Source: Turnera subulata
Taxonomy: Eukaryota > Streptophyta > Magnoliopsida > Malpighiales > Passifloraceae
Direction of reading: 5' to 3'
DNA length: 64,000 nucleotides
Assembly (NCBI GenBank): GCA_028386065.3
Contig: JAKUCV010004279.1
Span: 1-64,000, forward strand
The translations under genes were made by a program, and so were the position numbers. The notes beneath the pieces are model-generated. The model saw nothing but the letters and a program-made list of their open reading frames with translations. It did not search any database and had not been told where the DNA came from. Numbering within the stretch: the stretch's first letter is position 1; each line of letters starts with the position of its first letter. Below, piece after piece: positions 21,901-33,065 of this stretch.

Positions 21901-24748
21901 TCCCTCATGAGGTGAAAATGACATCTACTCCTAACATTTACACAGGATAATTAGAAAACTCCAATAAAAAAATCATTGTACAAAAACCATATCCTTATTG
22001 TATCTCAAGCCTCTAATTTTAGGATTATTTGAGGTTTTTTAAAAAGAACAGAGAGACGATAGAAGCCGCCAATTTCATAGCATATATTTTACTGATTACA
22101 AAAGCCAAAGAAAGTATAAACTGCTGTTGCAGCAGCTTGCTTTAGAGTGAAGGAAAGGTGGCAGCAGCAGCACTCAACAATCATTGTGGAAGATAGCTTT
22201 AGTAAGCATACCTTCTCTCAAAGTGAATGCCAAAAATCACACGAAATATTAAGAATCAGAGAAACACAAGACAAAAGACGGATAACAACACATTCAGGTG
22301 GAAGTTAGGCAAACATTAACATACTAATTGTTCACCCTTACCGTATTCATCAAGAGGAGCATCATAGTCATAACTTGTAGCAATGAAAGGACCGCCAGCA
22401 GTTCGGCCAAAATTTGTTCCTCCATGATACTAAAACACAAGAATAAAAGCATCTTAAGCTTGCATTCAATTCTGAAGCACCACTGACTTGGGAATTACAG
22501 GAAAAGATGGTTTACCATATAGTAATTCATGAATGACCCTCCCTTCTGAATAAACCTTGCAACTGAAAATGCCATGTCTTCTGCTGGACGGTGAGGAACT
22601 GGACCACCAAATTGGGTAAACCTGTGAGCCAAGAAACAAAGAAGAACGTTTGATCAACTAGGTAACTTGGTTATTGATTGAAGGGTTGGCAGAGAGGGAT
22701 GCCAATGGCAAGAAGCAAGCAAGTTACCAGCCAGTCCAGGCTTCAGTCCACATCTTGGGTTTGTAAGCCTTGTTTGGGGAGAAGTAATCGCAGTAGAAAC
22801 CGTTGCAGGTGTTAATCTGTTGACAAAAGTTACAGCTTCAAAAACTAGTAGGCACTCAAAAATATTTCTTTAAAAAAATTCTGGACAGAATAACTACATG
22901 ATTAAGACCTATACGATTTCACGACATGCAAAGTTCAGCTTGAATGTTTCAAACCACGAAGCAAGAAATACAAAACCTTTTTTGGTATTTCCAAGGAAAA
23001 GAGAAAGTAGAAGTGATGTTTATGAATGTTCTATATGTGGAGATTGAAATGGAAGCTAATGGTCATCAATCGATCACTACAAAACTGTGGCAGACCTGAG
23101 AGAGATATTCAAAAGAAAAGAAAACGACACTGCAACTGATGGGACTGAGAAAACTCGGGCTGAGCCATGTGCAATGAGGAATAATTATTCATTTCATCCA
23201 TGACTAACAAAAGGGACAGTGTACTGTTAGCCAGCAACCCCACTAAAGAATTTGAAGGACACATAACATGAGGACCATTAAAGAATTTGGTATAGAACGT
23301 GACAAGAAAAAGGTTAAAAGAGATGGCAAAAAAGGCAAAGAAAGATCAGCCAATTACTTACAATAGGATCTGGAGCATCATCTTGCTTACACATGACCCA
23401 TGGGACACCAGTGCCGAGACCAACAGCCATCTTGGCTGCCCAGTTGGTGTAAGCTTTACCAGGTGCACCAATTTCGTATTCCATGGGGCCATATTCGTTC
23501 TCAATCTGTCAAAGATATTGATAGGAGCAAGAAAGAAAGAAACTTTGTTTAGTAACTACCTTGTACCATCGAGTGAAGTGGGACTTAAAAATAGGTGCGT
23601 TTGGAAATCTAAACAGCTGCTTATGTTTTTAATAGTAATTTGGGTACCTGTGATAAGATAATTGGTCCACCTTGAGACTCAAACAACCTCTCTGCTTTCA
23701 TCATATTCACTATCTTTGTAGTGAATTTTTGCATTTGAGCCTTCATTTAAGCAAATTTGAAACCCAAGTTAGTCCAAAAAGTAAATCAATCAAATCGTAA
23801 AACAGGAGAAGCAAAAAAACATCAAAATTCCCTCACCTTGAACGGACCATTATCAGTTCTGAATTCGATGCCTGGTATATATTTGAGCCAAACTGGGAAT
23901 CCCCTGGATATCAAAAAGAAGATTTTGGCAACATTTTAAGAACCTGGTAGCAAACTGAGGTACTCTCCCATTTGGAAAGAAAATACAGGAAAAGAGCTTG
24001 GACTTAGAGGTGTTCATGTATTACCCAAAGTTCCACTCAGCACAGACATAAGGTCCAATCCTGAGATGAACATAAAGTCCAGCTTGATGAATCAGCTTGA
24101 TAAACTTGACCAGATCATAGTTCCCTTCAAAATAATACTGACAGCAGCCAGAGAAACAGCAAGTAAAAAATCAGGATCCTCTCCTCATCAACTGAAAAGA
24201 AAGCCTAAAGAATCAAAACAGAGAAAAAAAGAAGCTCATGTCGCCATTTACTTTTCCAGGAGAAGGTTCATGCCCATTCCAAAAAACATAAGTTTGAATC
24301 ACATCCAGTCCTCCTTCTTTTGCCTTTTCTATAAGATCCGGCCACATCTGCCATATAACCACCAAAAGGACCATGTATTAAAACCCAAAAGAGCTCTATA
24401 CAAAACATGCAAAAAAGTACAAGCTGAGCAAATTTTTTACTTCACATTGAAGAAGAAGCTTGAAGAATGCCAATTTTTTTTTAAAAAAAAACAAATGACA
24501 AACTTTTGGTTAAAAAAATAAATAGATACAGGAAGCTAGCTGCATTTGGAAAAAAGTACCTCAGGGGAGCTTCTTGGGTAATGAATGGATCCAGAAATAA
24601 GGATCCTCCTCTGGCCATTAATGGTGATAGCCTTAGAGTCATAAGACACCGAAGCAGTAACAGAACAGGCCCAGCAACTCAAAAACATGAACAGCAAAAG
24701 AGCCACTCCCTCATTATTATTCCACATTGTAGCCTTCTTCAAGGCCAT
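18953..24748 (-). CDS. BGAL1: Beta-galactosidase, GH35, BGAL1 type, with C-terminal SUEL lectin domain
   Basis: Nineteen exons on the minus strand: 24748-24560, 24347-24252, 24137-24025, 23903-23837, 23740-23648, 23505-23362, 22816-22728, 22621-22516, 22429-22342, 21544-21426, 21333-21169, 20986-20805, 20685-20576, 20464-20355, 20244-20134, 20048-19938, 19858-19653, 19569-19233, 19063-18953. All are GT-AG and in phase. The 848 residues match the family length. Residues 1-34 are a signal peptide. The GH35 core starts [15 protein letters not shown]. The acid/base Glu is E190 in [14 protein letters not shown] and the nucleophile is E259 in MWTEAWTGW. Sandwich domains follow. The last ~85 residues (from about [12 protein letters not shown], with Cys at conserved spacing) are a galactose-binding lectin domain. 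The enzyme is secreted and trims beta-galactosyl residues from cell-wall galactans and arabinogalactans. The start is the ATG at 24748; nothing upstream is in frame. Confidence 0.95.
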
Positions 24749-25300
24749 GACCAATGAGCAAAAGAATATGAAAGAATAACACCCTCCAAAGAAAAATACC
24801 CTCTTTTAGGCACCCCTCCCCCCTTTATTCTTTCTTTCTCTCTGAGCACAACTTTATTCTATGCTTCTTTCTTTTATCCCAGCTAGCTCTGGTGTGGTGT
24901 GTGAAAAGAAGAAAACAGAGAGAGAGAGAGAAAGAGAAGCAAAGTGTAGGGGGGAAACAGCTGGTTGTGTCTTTCTCTTGTCTAATGAGGCCTTCAAATA
25001 AAACCAGAGAGACACATAACAACAGATAGATAGATAGAGAGATAGACTAGATATGGAGTTTCAGTTGCTTCACTTACAACATGTGTGTGTATGTATGTGT
25101 GTGTGTTTGGAGTTTGGTTTTTTTAGTAATGTTGGATTTGTGTGTGGGTTTGTGGCATAAAAGTGAAGTGCTTTGCAGCTGCTTTTAAACACACAGGAGT
25201 GTAGGGTTTGTAAGAAAAGGTAGGGCCAAGGCCAACCCTCAAAGCCTTTGGGACCCGCACTTTTGGACTTACTTGTATTGACGCGGAACTCCATCCAATG
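24749..25300 (-). promoter_or_regulatory. 5' region of the beta-galactosidase gene with GA and GT microsatellites
   Basis: Read on the minus strand this is the putative 5' UTR and promoter. It has a CT run (GA repeats on plus, 24917-24931) and a short GATA run near 25026-25045. A GT/ATGT microsatellite lies at about 25081-25107. CT runs near the start are typical of plant leaders. No competing gene is supported. Confidence 0.45.
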
Positions 25301-28300
25301 AATTTTTCCCTCTTTCTTTTTTCCAGTTTTTTAATGATTTTTTTTTGGGTCTGAATAAATATTAAGTAAAATAAGGGGGTTGAGTGTAAAGGTCTGTTTG
25401 GATGGTTGTCAAAGATGTTCCAATTTTTACTTGGGTGTTTTTTTCCCTGGGCTCTAGAAACGCACAAAGATTCTTTGCACAATCCCAATACGGCCGGTTC
25501 CTAGCTACTTTATTAATTGCTCAGTAATAAAAACTCTAAAATCTTGTGTCTGAAAATTCCATGCCCACGCGCAACGCTTTCGCGCGTGAATAAATCTATT
25601 ATTTTATGACAAAAGACGCGCAGGGTAATAATCTCTGGTTAATCTACATGGGAAGTGCTCGTGCAGCAGGATATGGTAATAAAAACAGAAGTTCGTTGTC
25701 TTATTATGCTTTGTCTAAAAAGAGTAAAGAAGTAAATCAGTTTTCACTTTTGAGGCCGGGGTTAAATGGTCCATGTTCACTAGAAAAGGTTAAAGAGAAT
25801 CTAGTATTGTGTGCGCGTCCTCTTTTGGTAATTACTCCTACCAACATTAAAACATTTATGGAGACTGTTAATACTTATAATGAACTTTATGACTGACGAT
25901 GGGCAATCTAACAGCACTTACTGCATCTGTTTTTTTTTTTTTTCTACTTCTTTTTTAACCAAGAAAAATGTTTTCCATTCATTTATTATAGCAGAATGAG
26001 CATGAGAAAGTTCCTTTGAAGGCAGTGGTCGGTTTGAGGCTTGAGATTTGTTTCTTTATGAACAATTCAACATTAGTACCCTTGTTGCTCATTTATTATC
26101 ATGCTGTACATATTCGCATAACCAAACTTTTTTTTTTTTTTTGATTGTGTGATTTGTTATTGTCATGGATGCTTGGAGACCTATCCATCTTATAATCAAT
26201 CTGCATATTCAGCATACTTCACCATCAATTATTCACCATCAATTGGTTATACGTCCACCTGACAACGCATTGGACTGAAAATGGGAGGGATTTTATGTTA
26301 AGACGATGGAAAGAAACACAAAGAACGTCAATTAGTTAATTAATCAGGACAAGGGTTCGACTTATCCATCAACAGTAGTTACCAATGAGTTCCGTCAGGA
26401 TTCAGTGGCATAGCCAAACAAAAAAATAAATTTAAAATTAATAGCTATAGAGTGAGACCTGTGATTTTATGAATAAATTTTCTTTACGAAAAAATAGTCG
26501 ATGTAAGTCGGCCCCAAAAAAAATTAAAATTAGGGGCAAAATTTACTTGGCTGATTTGAACCCTTGATAATGAAACTTCTATAGCTATAACTTGACCCAC
26601 TTTTTTGTTTTCGAAACTTTCGTTATAGAGTATTACTTAATTTTTTAGTTAAATTATAATGTGATAAAATTTTATGAAGTAATGCTTCTTTGACTGATAC
26701 GAGGCGCAGGCCGCCTCCGATACTTCTGCTTAATTTGTACTCGAATACCATTACCTCATCAAAGGATAAAATAACCTTCATATATGCGGATTAATTGGTT
26801 TAGCAAGAGTACTGTACAGCATATATGTGAACTGTAATGATATTAGGTAAGGGAAGATATTGAAATCTCAATGATTTCAATAGCTAATGGTTAATTTGTT
26901 CTCTTTTCAAATCACGCAATAATATATCAACCACTATCTATTTGCCCGATGATAAAAAAAAAGCGAACTAAAATCCTCCAAAGAGAATAAAATTTAAATG
27001 TTGTAAAGATAATTATAAGGACTAAGGAGAATATTAATAATTTGCTCGCAAGCTGAAGTAATTGTTGACCATAGAATGGATGTGCACACATTATTATTTA
27101 AATAAATTGCTATTCTGCATTTCTAAATAATGCATATGTTTGGCGTTGCCATCTAGAAATATAACGAACACGAAGGAACCTTTCTGTTTCAGATAATAGA
27201 GACGGAATATAGATGGTTTGCTTGCCGGGCAAAGAAAGTGAAATAATAAAGAGCAAAAAGGATAAGACTTTATTATATATAGTACTGGGCGTTTGGTTAG
27301 CATTCCTGTCACAGGTTTTAATTATAAACTAAGCAATGGAAATCAAAACCTTTCGCTCACTCCTCCGCCACTTAAACCACGCATGATTACCAACACCAAC
27401 CCTCTTCGTTTCTCCAATATTTTTCTAACACCAAATCATGATCTCTATATAAACAAGTTATAATTAGAAGGGGAAAATTTGCACCCCTGTGTTTGAATAT
27501 TCCGTTCCATAATTGAATTAACGAACATGGATATCTCACTTTGACATCTTTAATTCTCTCTTAATTACAGTTAGGTGGACATGCTCAATTTTTCTTTGTG
27601 CATAAAAAAACTTTTGGATTATTGGTGTGTTGGGACCATAAATATTGGTATATTTGTTAGTTGTTGAGGGAGGGATTTTATCAGACTTAAAATAAGAAAT
27701 TATACGGACGCGTTTTGCATTTCGATAATTAAAAAAAAAATCGTAAGTACCTAATATTTCATTCAATTATTGCTCTTAATTTCCTCCTAGAGTCACGGTA
27801 TGTATATATATAGGAAATGAAATTAAAATATATAGGGGCAGAGATCGTGAGCATTTAATATATGCTTGATCGATCATCCTATTACAAGGAAGAATCGATC
27901 GAGGGCCCTAACTCGTATATACAAACAAAAAAATCAAAAGCTTTATACAATACCATTGTATGAGATTTTGAAGCATAAAAAAGAATGTGAAATAAAGTGG
28001 AAACATGGAATACAAATCTTGCAAGGAAGACCTTAAAATAACAATCCACATCATGATAACCTCTCATAATCCCCAACAAACGTTTGCGTGGTTGTTATTT
28101 CCATTTGTCAAAATGCAAGACTATGGAAAACCCCCCGCATTATAGTAGCTATCAAACATTATCCATAAAAAAAAAAAAAAGTTTCGGGTACATATCTTTT
28201 TTTCTTCGCCCTCTTCGACAGATATGCATATAAAAATCGTTTTCCAGATATCCATCAGATGCTACCTTTCAATTTTCTGTAGCTTCCGTGTAATGTGAGA

Positions 28301-29114
28301 CTTTTGTTGTATGGGATTAATAAAGTTTCTTTCCAGGGTTAGTTAAAGAAAATTTCCTTGGCGGGAATATTTTGCTATCACTTTCAGTTTCAGGATTCTC
28401 TCGATGGTGAATGGATCCATAAAGTTGTTACCATAGTGGTGCTTTTTAAACTGTGAGGATAACACCACTGATCCTAAGATATTTTTCAATATAGAATAAT
28501 TCCACCTGAGTCTTGTCTGTACGTTTTGCCGCGGTAATGGGGGTTATGATACTCAAAATCTGCCCCAATTTAACTAAAATATAAATATTAGATGCAGAAT
28601 GCATATTCTTTTCTCTGTTAATTTTTTTCATTTGATATATAAAGCTTTATTTTGATCATTTCAAAACCTTTATACACAGAAAGATTTAAACTCAACCATG
28701 TTTAAGCACAACTAAATCACTTATATATTCAAACCAACTCCACATGACTGTTTCTTTTCCTTTTTTTTTAATTTCTTATTCGGTATTCGGATGCGACCTG
28801 GATCACGTACCTGATTTCCATAGATAACTCTTCAAATGATGATTTTCAGAATACACGAGGAAAAGTGATACCTCATCTAAGCCAAACCAACCTTAACACT
28901 TTTTTTTTTTTAACACCAAAGTTTACCAGTTGGACCAAGAGGACTCAGTTTCTTTTTCTAAACTAGCTACAAATACGAATTCAAATGCGTCTGCAAAAGC
29001 TAAAAACTCATTATGTTCAGTAAAAGTAGAAAAAGAAACTATTCATGAACATTTAGCTACCAAGAAGGATTTGAGATTTACCATTAATTTAATGCTACAT
29101 TATCTTCCCGCCAT
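25301..29114. other. Gene-poor AT-rich spacer with one orphan frame
   Basis: No spliced gene could be assembled on either strand. Noted inside: a GC-rich hairpin (CACGCGC at 25566-25572, GCGCGTG at 25582-25588), the 96-codon frame at 25606-25896, and a short GAGGCG/CGCCTC inverted repeat near 26700-26716. A readable 80-codon frame at 28930-29172 runs into the foldback element at 29115. The rest is A/T-rich with homopolymers. Confidence 0.45.
25606..25896 (+). CDS. Orphan 96-codon open frame of unknown origin
   Basis: The frame runs from an ATG at 25606 to a TGA stop at 25894. The composition is mixed and protein-like: no low complexity, Lys/Asn/Leu-rich, ending ETVNTYNELYD. It starts 17 bases after a GC-rich hairpin in AT-rich DNA and contains more CpG than its flanks. 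I recognise no domain, see no splice-compatible partner exons and no promoter. It may be chance, a decayed exon, or an inserted foreign fragment. Confidence 0.25.
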   Translation: MTKDAQGNNLWLIYMGSARAAGYGNKNRSSLSYYALSKKSKEVNQFSLLRPGLNGPCSLEKVKENLVLCARPLLVITPTNIKTFMETVNTYNELYD

Positions 29115-29741
29115 GGATTGGGCTCCTCTCCAGTTGGGCATCCTCTTAAGTCAATTTCAACCATTAGATTAAATCTAATGGTTCTTAACTATTTTATAAG
29201 ATATCTTTTCAACACCGCATTCATTTTTCTTCTTTATTTTAATCGATGACATAAACAAAATAACTCATTTAATTTTTTTCTTTTTTCACACATACTTTTT
29301 ACACTCTTATTTTTTGTTTTCAACCATAAATACTGGATTTGCAAATATTTTCTATATTCTTCTTTTAACCTTACTGCAAATATGATATTTATTTTCCTTC
29401 ATAGTTTGAAAACAAGAAACAAGAGAGTAAAAGAAAGTTCTATTGAATGATCAACTAGTTTTTTAAGTTTATTGCAAATCCACTATTCATGGTATTTTTT
29501 TATTTTCCTTCATAGGTTGAAGACAAAAAAAATAATAGAGTAAAAAGCATGTGTGAAAAAAGAAAAAAATTAAATGAGTTGTTTTGTTTATGTCATTGGT
29601 TAAAGGAAAAAAACAAAAAATAAATAAGAAAAATAAATACAGTATTGGAAAGATATCTTATAAAATAATTAATTAATCTAATGATTGAAATTGACTTAAT
29701 AGAATGTCTCATGTTACCCCAACTGGAGAGGACCCCAATCC
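29115..29741. mobile_element. Foldback/MITE-like element with long inverted repeats
   Basis: The left arm (about 29115-29350) begins GGATTGGGCTCCTCTCCAGT. The right arm (about 29510-29741) ends with its imperfect inverted copy (ACTGGAGAGGACCCCAATCC). Both arms continue as inverted repeats through TTAAGTCAATTTCAA, ATAAGATATCTTT, GACATAAACAAA and AACTCATTTAATTTTTTTC words, over 200 bp each with indels. The middle holds a second partial copy (TTTATTTTCCTTCATAG near 29388 and 29496). It has no coding capacity. I found no target-site duplication at the ends, so the superfamily is unknown. It resembles Mutator-type or foldback MITEs. Confidence 0.8.
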
Positions 29742-32138
29742 CTTTAAAATTAAAAGGTTGTTTTCTCTCTTCTCTGCCTGGGTTTGCGTGGCGTGAAGCA
29801 TTCATTTTGTAACCAGACCACTAACCAGCTACATTACACAAAAAAGACCAAACCAACAACAACGCATATCGATGATAGAAAGCATCAGGTTTTCGAAATT
29901 TGAGCACACCTGTTTCTGCTGTTGAAAATGAGTCTGTTCTTCAACTCCACGGGTCCTCCTTGTTCATCGTGGAACGTGGAAAAAGTAAAATAAAAAAAAA
30001 AAAACAGTTTTGACCTTCACCCTCCGCGCGTAAGAATCAAACCTTTTTGTTTCACGTGAAAAGCCCCTCAGCTAGTTTTTCTCGTCGGGAAAGCCCAGCT
30101 AGTTTTTTTCACGTCCGATATGGCCCTATTATTCTAGATTTACATTTGATTATGGTGGGTGAGTATTTTGATAAAAATTTTAACATATACTTAAACTTAA
30201 ACTCAAAAAACTCAAAATCTCGTTTAAAGGAAATCAAATCACTTACGATTAAAACATTGACAGAAGCCCGAACTAGTTTACACAAAATAATTAAAAGAAT
30301 AGTGCGGTAATTTGGAAAACAAAGTTGATTTATGATTCGCCCACAAGTTTTTCTTTTTGTTTGTCGAAGCCAATAAGTTATCTAGTAATAATTTTTCTAT
30401 CGGTCAAATTTTGGTGGTGGAGATAATGTTTATAATATTTATGAAATGAACAATTCTATTTAATTCCAAGTATGTTTTTGTTTCTTAAATCCCGCAGCTT
30501 GATCCCTTGTTTCTTGTTAAGGCGACAATACCTTTCGGATTACAAGCCAACAATAGTTTTTCAAAAAGTCAAGTACCATCCATTCATCTCTGACAATTTT
30601 CTATTTTGTACTATGGTTTGACCACAACTTCTTCATATCGGATATACATATATCATCTAATTAATTAGCCCTTCATCATCATCCAAAGCTGGAAAATTAT
30701 GTAGACTTCTTTTGAAAAAATCTTTTAAGCAGACACGACGTATGAACAATGGAAAATTAGTTCAGGCACATAATTTGAGTTGTTAATTTTCTTAATCAGA
30801 TGCTTCGATAAGGTCAATGCTAGTATTCCATTGCATTCATTCCCTTATCATGTTTTTGAACAACCATTGCACTGCTACACACAAAAAAAAAATTAATGGT
30901 CTACGGTACTATCATCAGCTTCAAATGTTTTTAAAGGGTCAGTAATAACTAGGTAATTTATGGAGTTACTTGGAGGAATCACAATTTGACGAGTAGAATT
31001 AGTGTCCAGCTAGCTATGTCGAATCCATCACTGGGTGATTTATAGCTGTGTCATGTGCGACCTTGGATGCAAGTGGACCACGCTTTCGGTAGCTCATTCG
31101 AGCCCACTTATCATCAAATCACCACCGTCACGAGACAAAATTTTTCTTCTATAATAACATAGTTCCATAAAGCCACGGCCAGCACATATTTTTTTTCGTC
31201 AAAACCATAATGGCATGCTTGATTATACCACAAACACAACCTTATTCACAATTTTTGAAATTTTGTATCATTAGAAATCTCGTGCATGCCAAGCATGTGA
31301 ACGCTTGTTTAGTTGGGATTTCTAAATTGTCAAATCACGTACGTGCCAGAAACTATAGGAGTGGCTAATTGAGTATTTGTCTTTTGATTTAATAATTCAG
31401 ATCGTGTCGAGGAGTGGATAAGAGACAAAAAGGAATATTGACATAAATTTGGCATAATAACAAATTAAGGGGTTCTTACGAGTTTTTAACGGGAAAAAAT
31501 TGCAGTCGAGCATTATTAATTAATTGCATGATGAGGAAGGAAGAAAGGCAAGAATAATTTTCTTTTGATTCTATATTTTTGGAAATTACATAAATATATA
31601 TTGACAACTAAACAACAGAGGAAGTGGTAACGTTGAGGTAAAGGATGACGCAACTTGTCTAGAAGGAGAGGTCAGTCTCACTCCTAATCAATTCATTATG
31701 TAGTAGTAGGGCGTCGTTGAAAATATTTCATCAGTACATGACCGTGATCACAATAACTATTTAACATATGAATTGTTAAACTTCCCTTTCAGTTTGTGAC
31801 TATTATCACATCAAATTGCTTCTTTCTTTTTTGTGCTATACTTTGTTTACCTCACGCATGCATGGATGTGTTTTAGCTGATTATGATGGTCACGATTCTT
31901 TCACAACTAAAAGTCTAAAGCTACCCATCAAAAATTAACAACCCCCTATTTAACCAAAAGGAGAAGAAGAACAATTTTTTTTTTCTAAAAAAAGAGAGAA
32001 CGAAAAAACCTCCCATTTTAAATTTGGCAATTGGCCATGTACTTCTTTATTCTACATAGTTCCCTCAATGGGTGGTAACTAAAATGGTTGACTCAATATC
32101 GTTTTCATGCATCAATAATTACTCCATGGCAGTTGACT
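29742..32138. other. AT-rich spacer without recognised genes
   Basis: Only short frames in AT-rich DNA, such as 30047-30310 (Lys/Asn/Ile-rich, no promoter), none convincing. No repeats beyond homopolymers were recognised. Confidence 0.45.
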
Positions 32139-33065
32139 GTTGGATGTAGGGATGGCAATTTTTCGGGTCTACCCGATACCCACTCGAAACCCGCTTTTAT
32201 GGGTAGGGTATTACCCGACTTTGACCGGATAAAAAGAGGATAGGGTATTACCCAGACTCGAGTTGACCGGATCCGGGTAGGGTCTGGGTCTGTGTAAGGG
32301 TCTAGGTTTTACCCTACCCGTTAGACCCTATCCATTATAATATTTTAAAATCTATAAGCGTAATATAAAAATCAACTTGAGTTTTTTTCTTTTGCTCCTT
32401 TAATTCTTTTCCACTCACCTCCTCTTCTTTTTCTATTGAAATTTCGTTCACCTCCTCTTTTGTCTATTGAAATTTTGTGCTCTACAATCCTAAACTAAAT
32501 TATGTTATTATAATTTTTCTTTGTCTTTAAAGGAACAATAATTTATAATTATCCTACAATTGTTTATGATAATAATATGGAAAAAGAAAATAAGCATTCA
32601 ATATTAATTTATATTTTTAACTTATTATAAGATTTTTATTTTTATATTATTTAATAATATTAACTTTTTTTTAGAAAAATATATGTTGCTCTTGGTAGAG
32701 AAGAGGATGGAGATTAAGAAAAAAAAATTATTTGGATTTTAAGTTGAGAAAAGTTACAAGCTACTTTAAATTTTTGGACTTCTTATTATTTTTAAAATTT
32801 TTATACCTGAACTTGGAACATATTTCATGAATGCTAGTTTAATAATTGTAGGATTTTGTTTAATTAGAACTTGATTTTTACTTAGCGGGTATAGCCGGTA
32901 TACCCTTACCCAGACCCGTATTACCCGGTTGGGCAAAAAAATTAAAATTTACCCTACCCGATTCATAATTAGTCCATTCTTACCCTACCCGATTTGATTA
33001 AGGGTCCGGGTCTGGGTCTTGCTTACCCTACCTGACCCTACCCGATTGCCATCTCTAGTTGGATG
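32139..33065. mobile_element. Non-autonomous hAT-type MITE with perfect 8-bp target duplication
   Basis: The element body is 32147-33057. The terminal inverted repeats are TAGGGATGGCAAT (32147-32159) and ATTGCCATCTCTA (33045-33057), matching at 12 of 13 positions. They are flanked by exact copies of GTTGGATG at 32139-32146 and 33058-33065. An 8-bp duplication and short TIRs of this kind are diagnostic of the hAT superfamily. Both subterminal regions (about 170 bp each) are packed with GGGTAGGGT/ACCCTACCC and CCGGGT/ACCCGG words, likely transposase-binding repeats. The middle is AT-rich and codes for nothing. The element must be mobilised by an hAT transposase encoded elsewhere. Confidence 0.93.

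Noticed and set aside
25566..25588. Hairpin as a geminivirus-like replication origin
   Set aside because: The loop lacks the TAATATTAC nonanucleotide and no replication-protein-like frame is adjacent.
30047..30310. 87-codon Lys/Asn/Ile-rich frame
   Set aside because: Composition follows the local AT bias and no promoter, splice partner or domain is visible.
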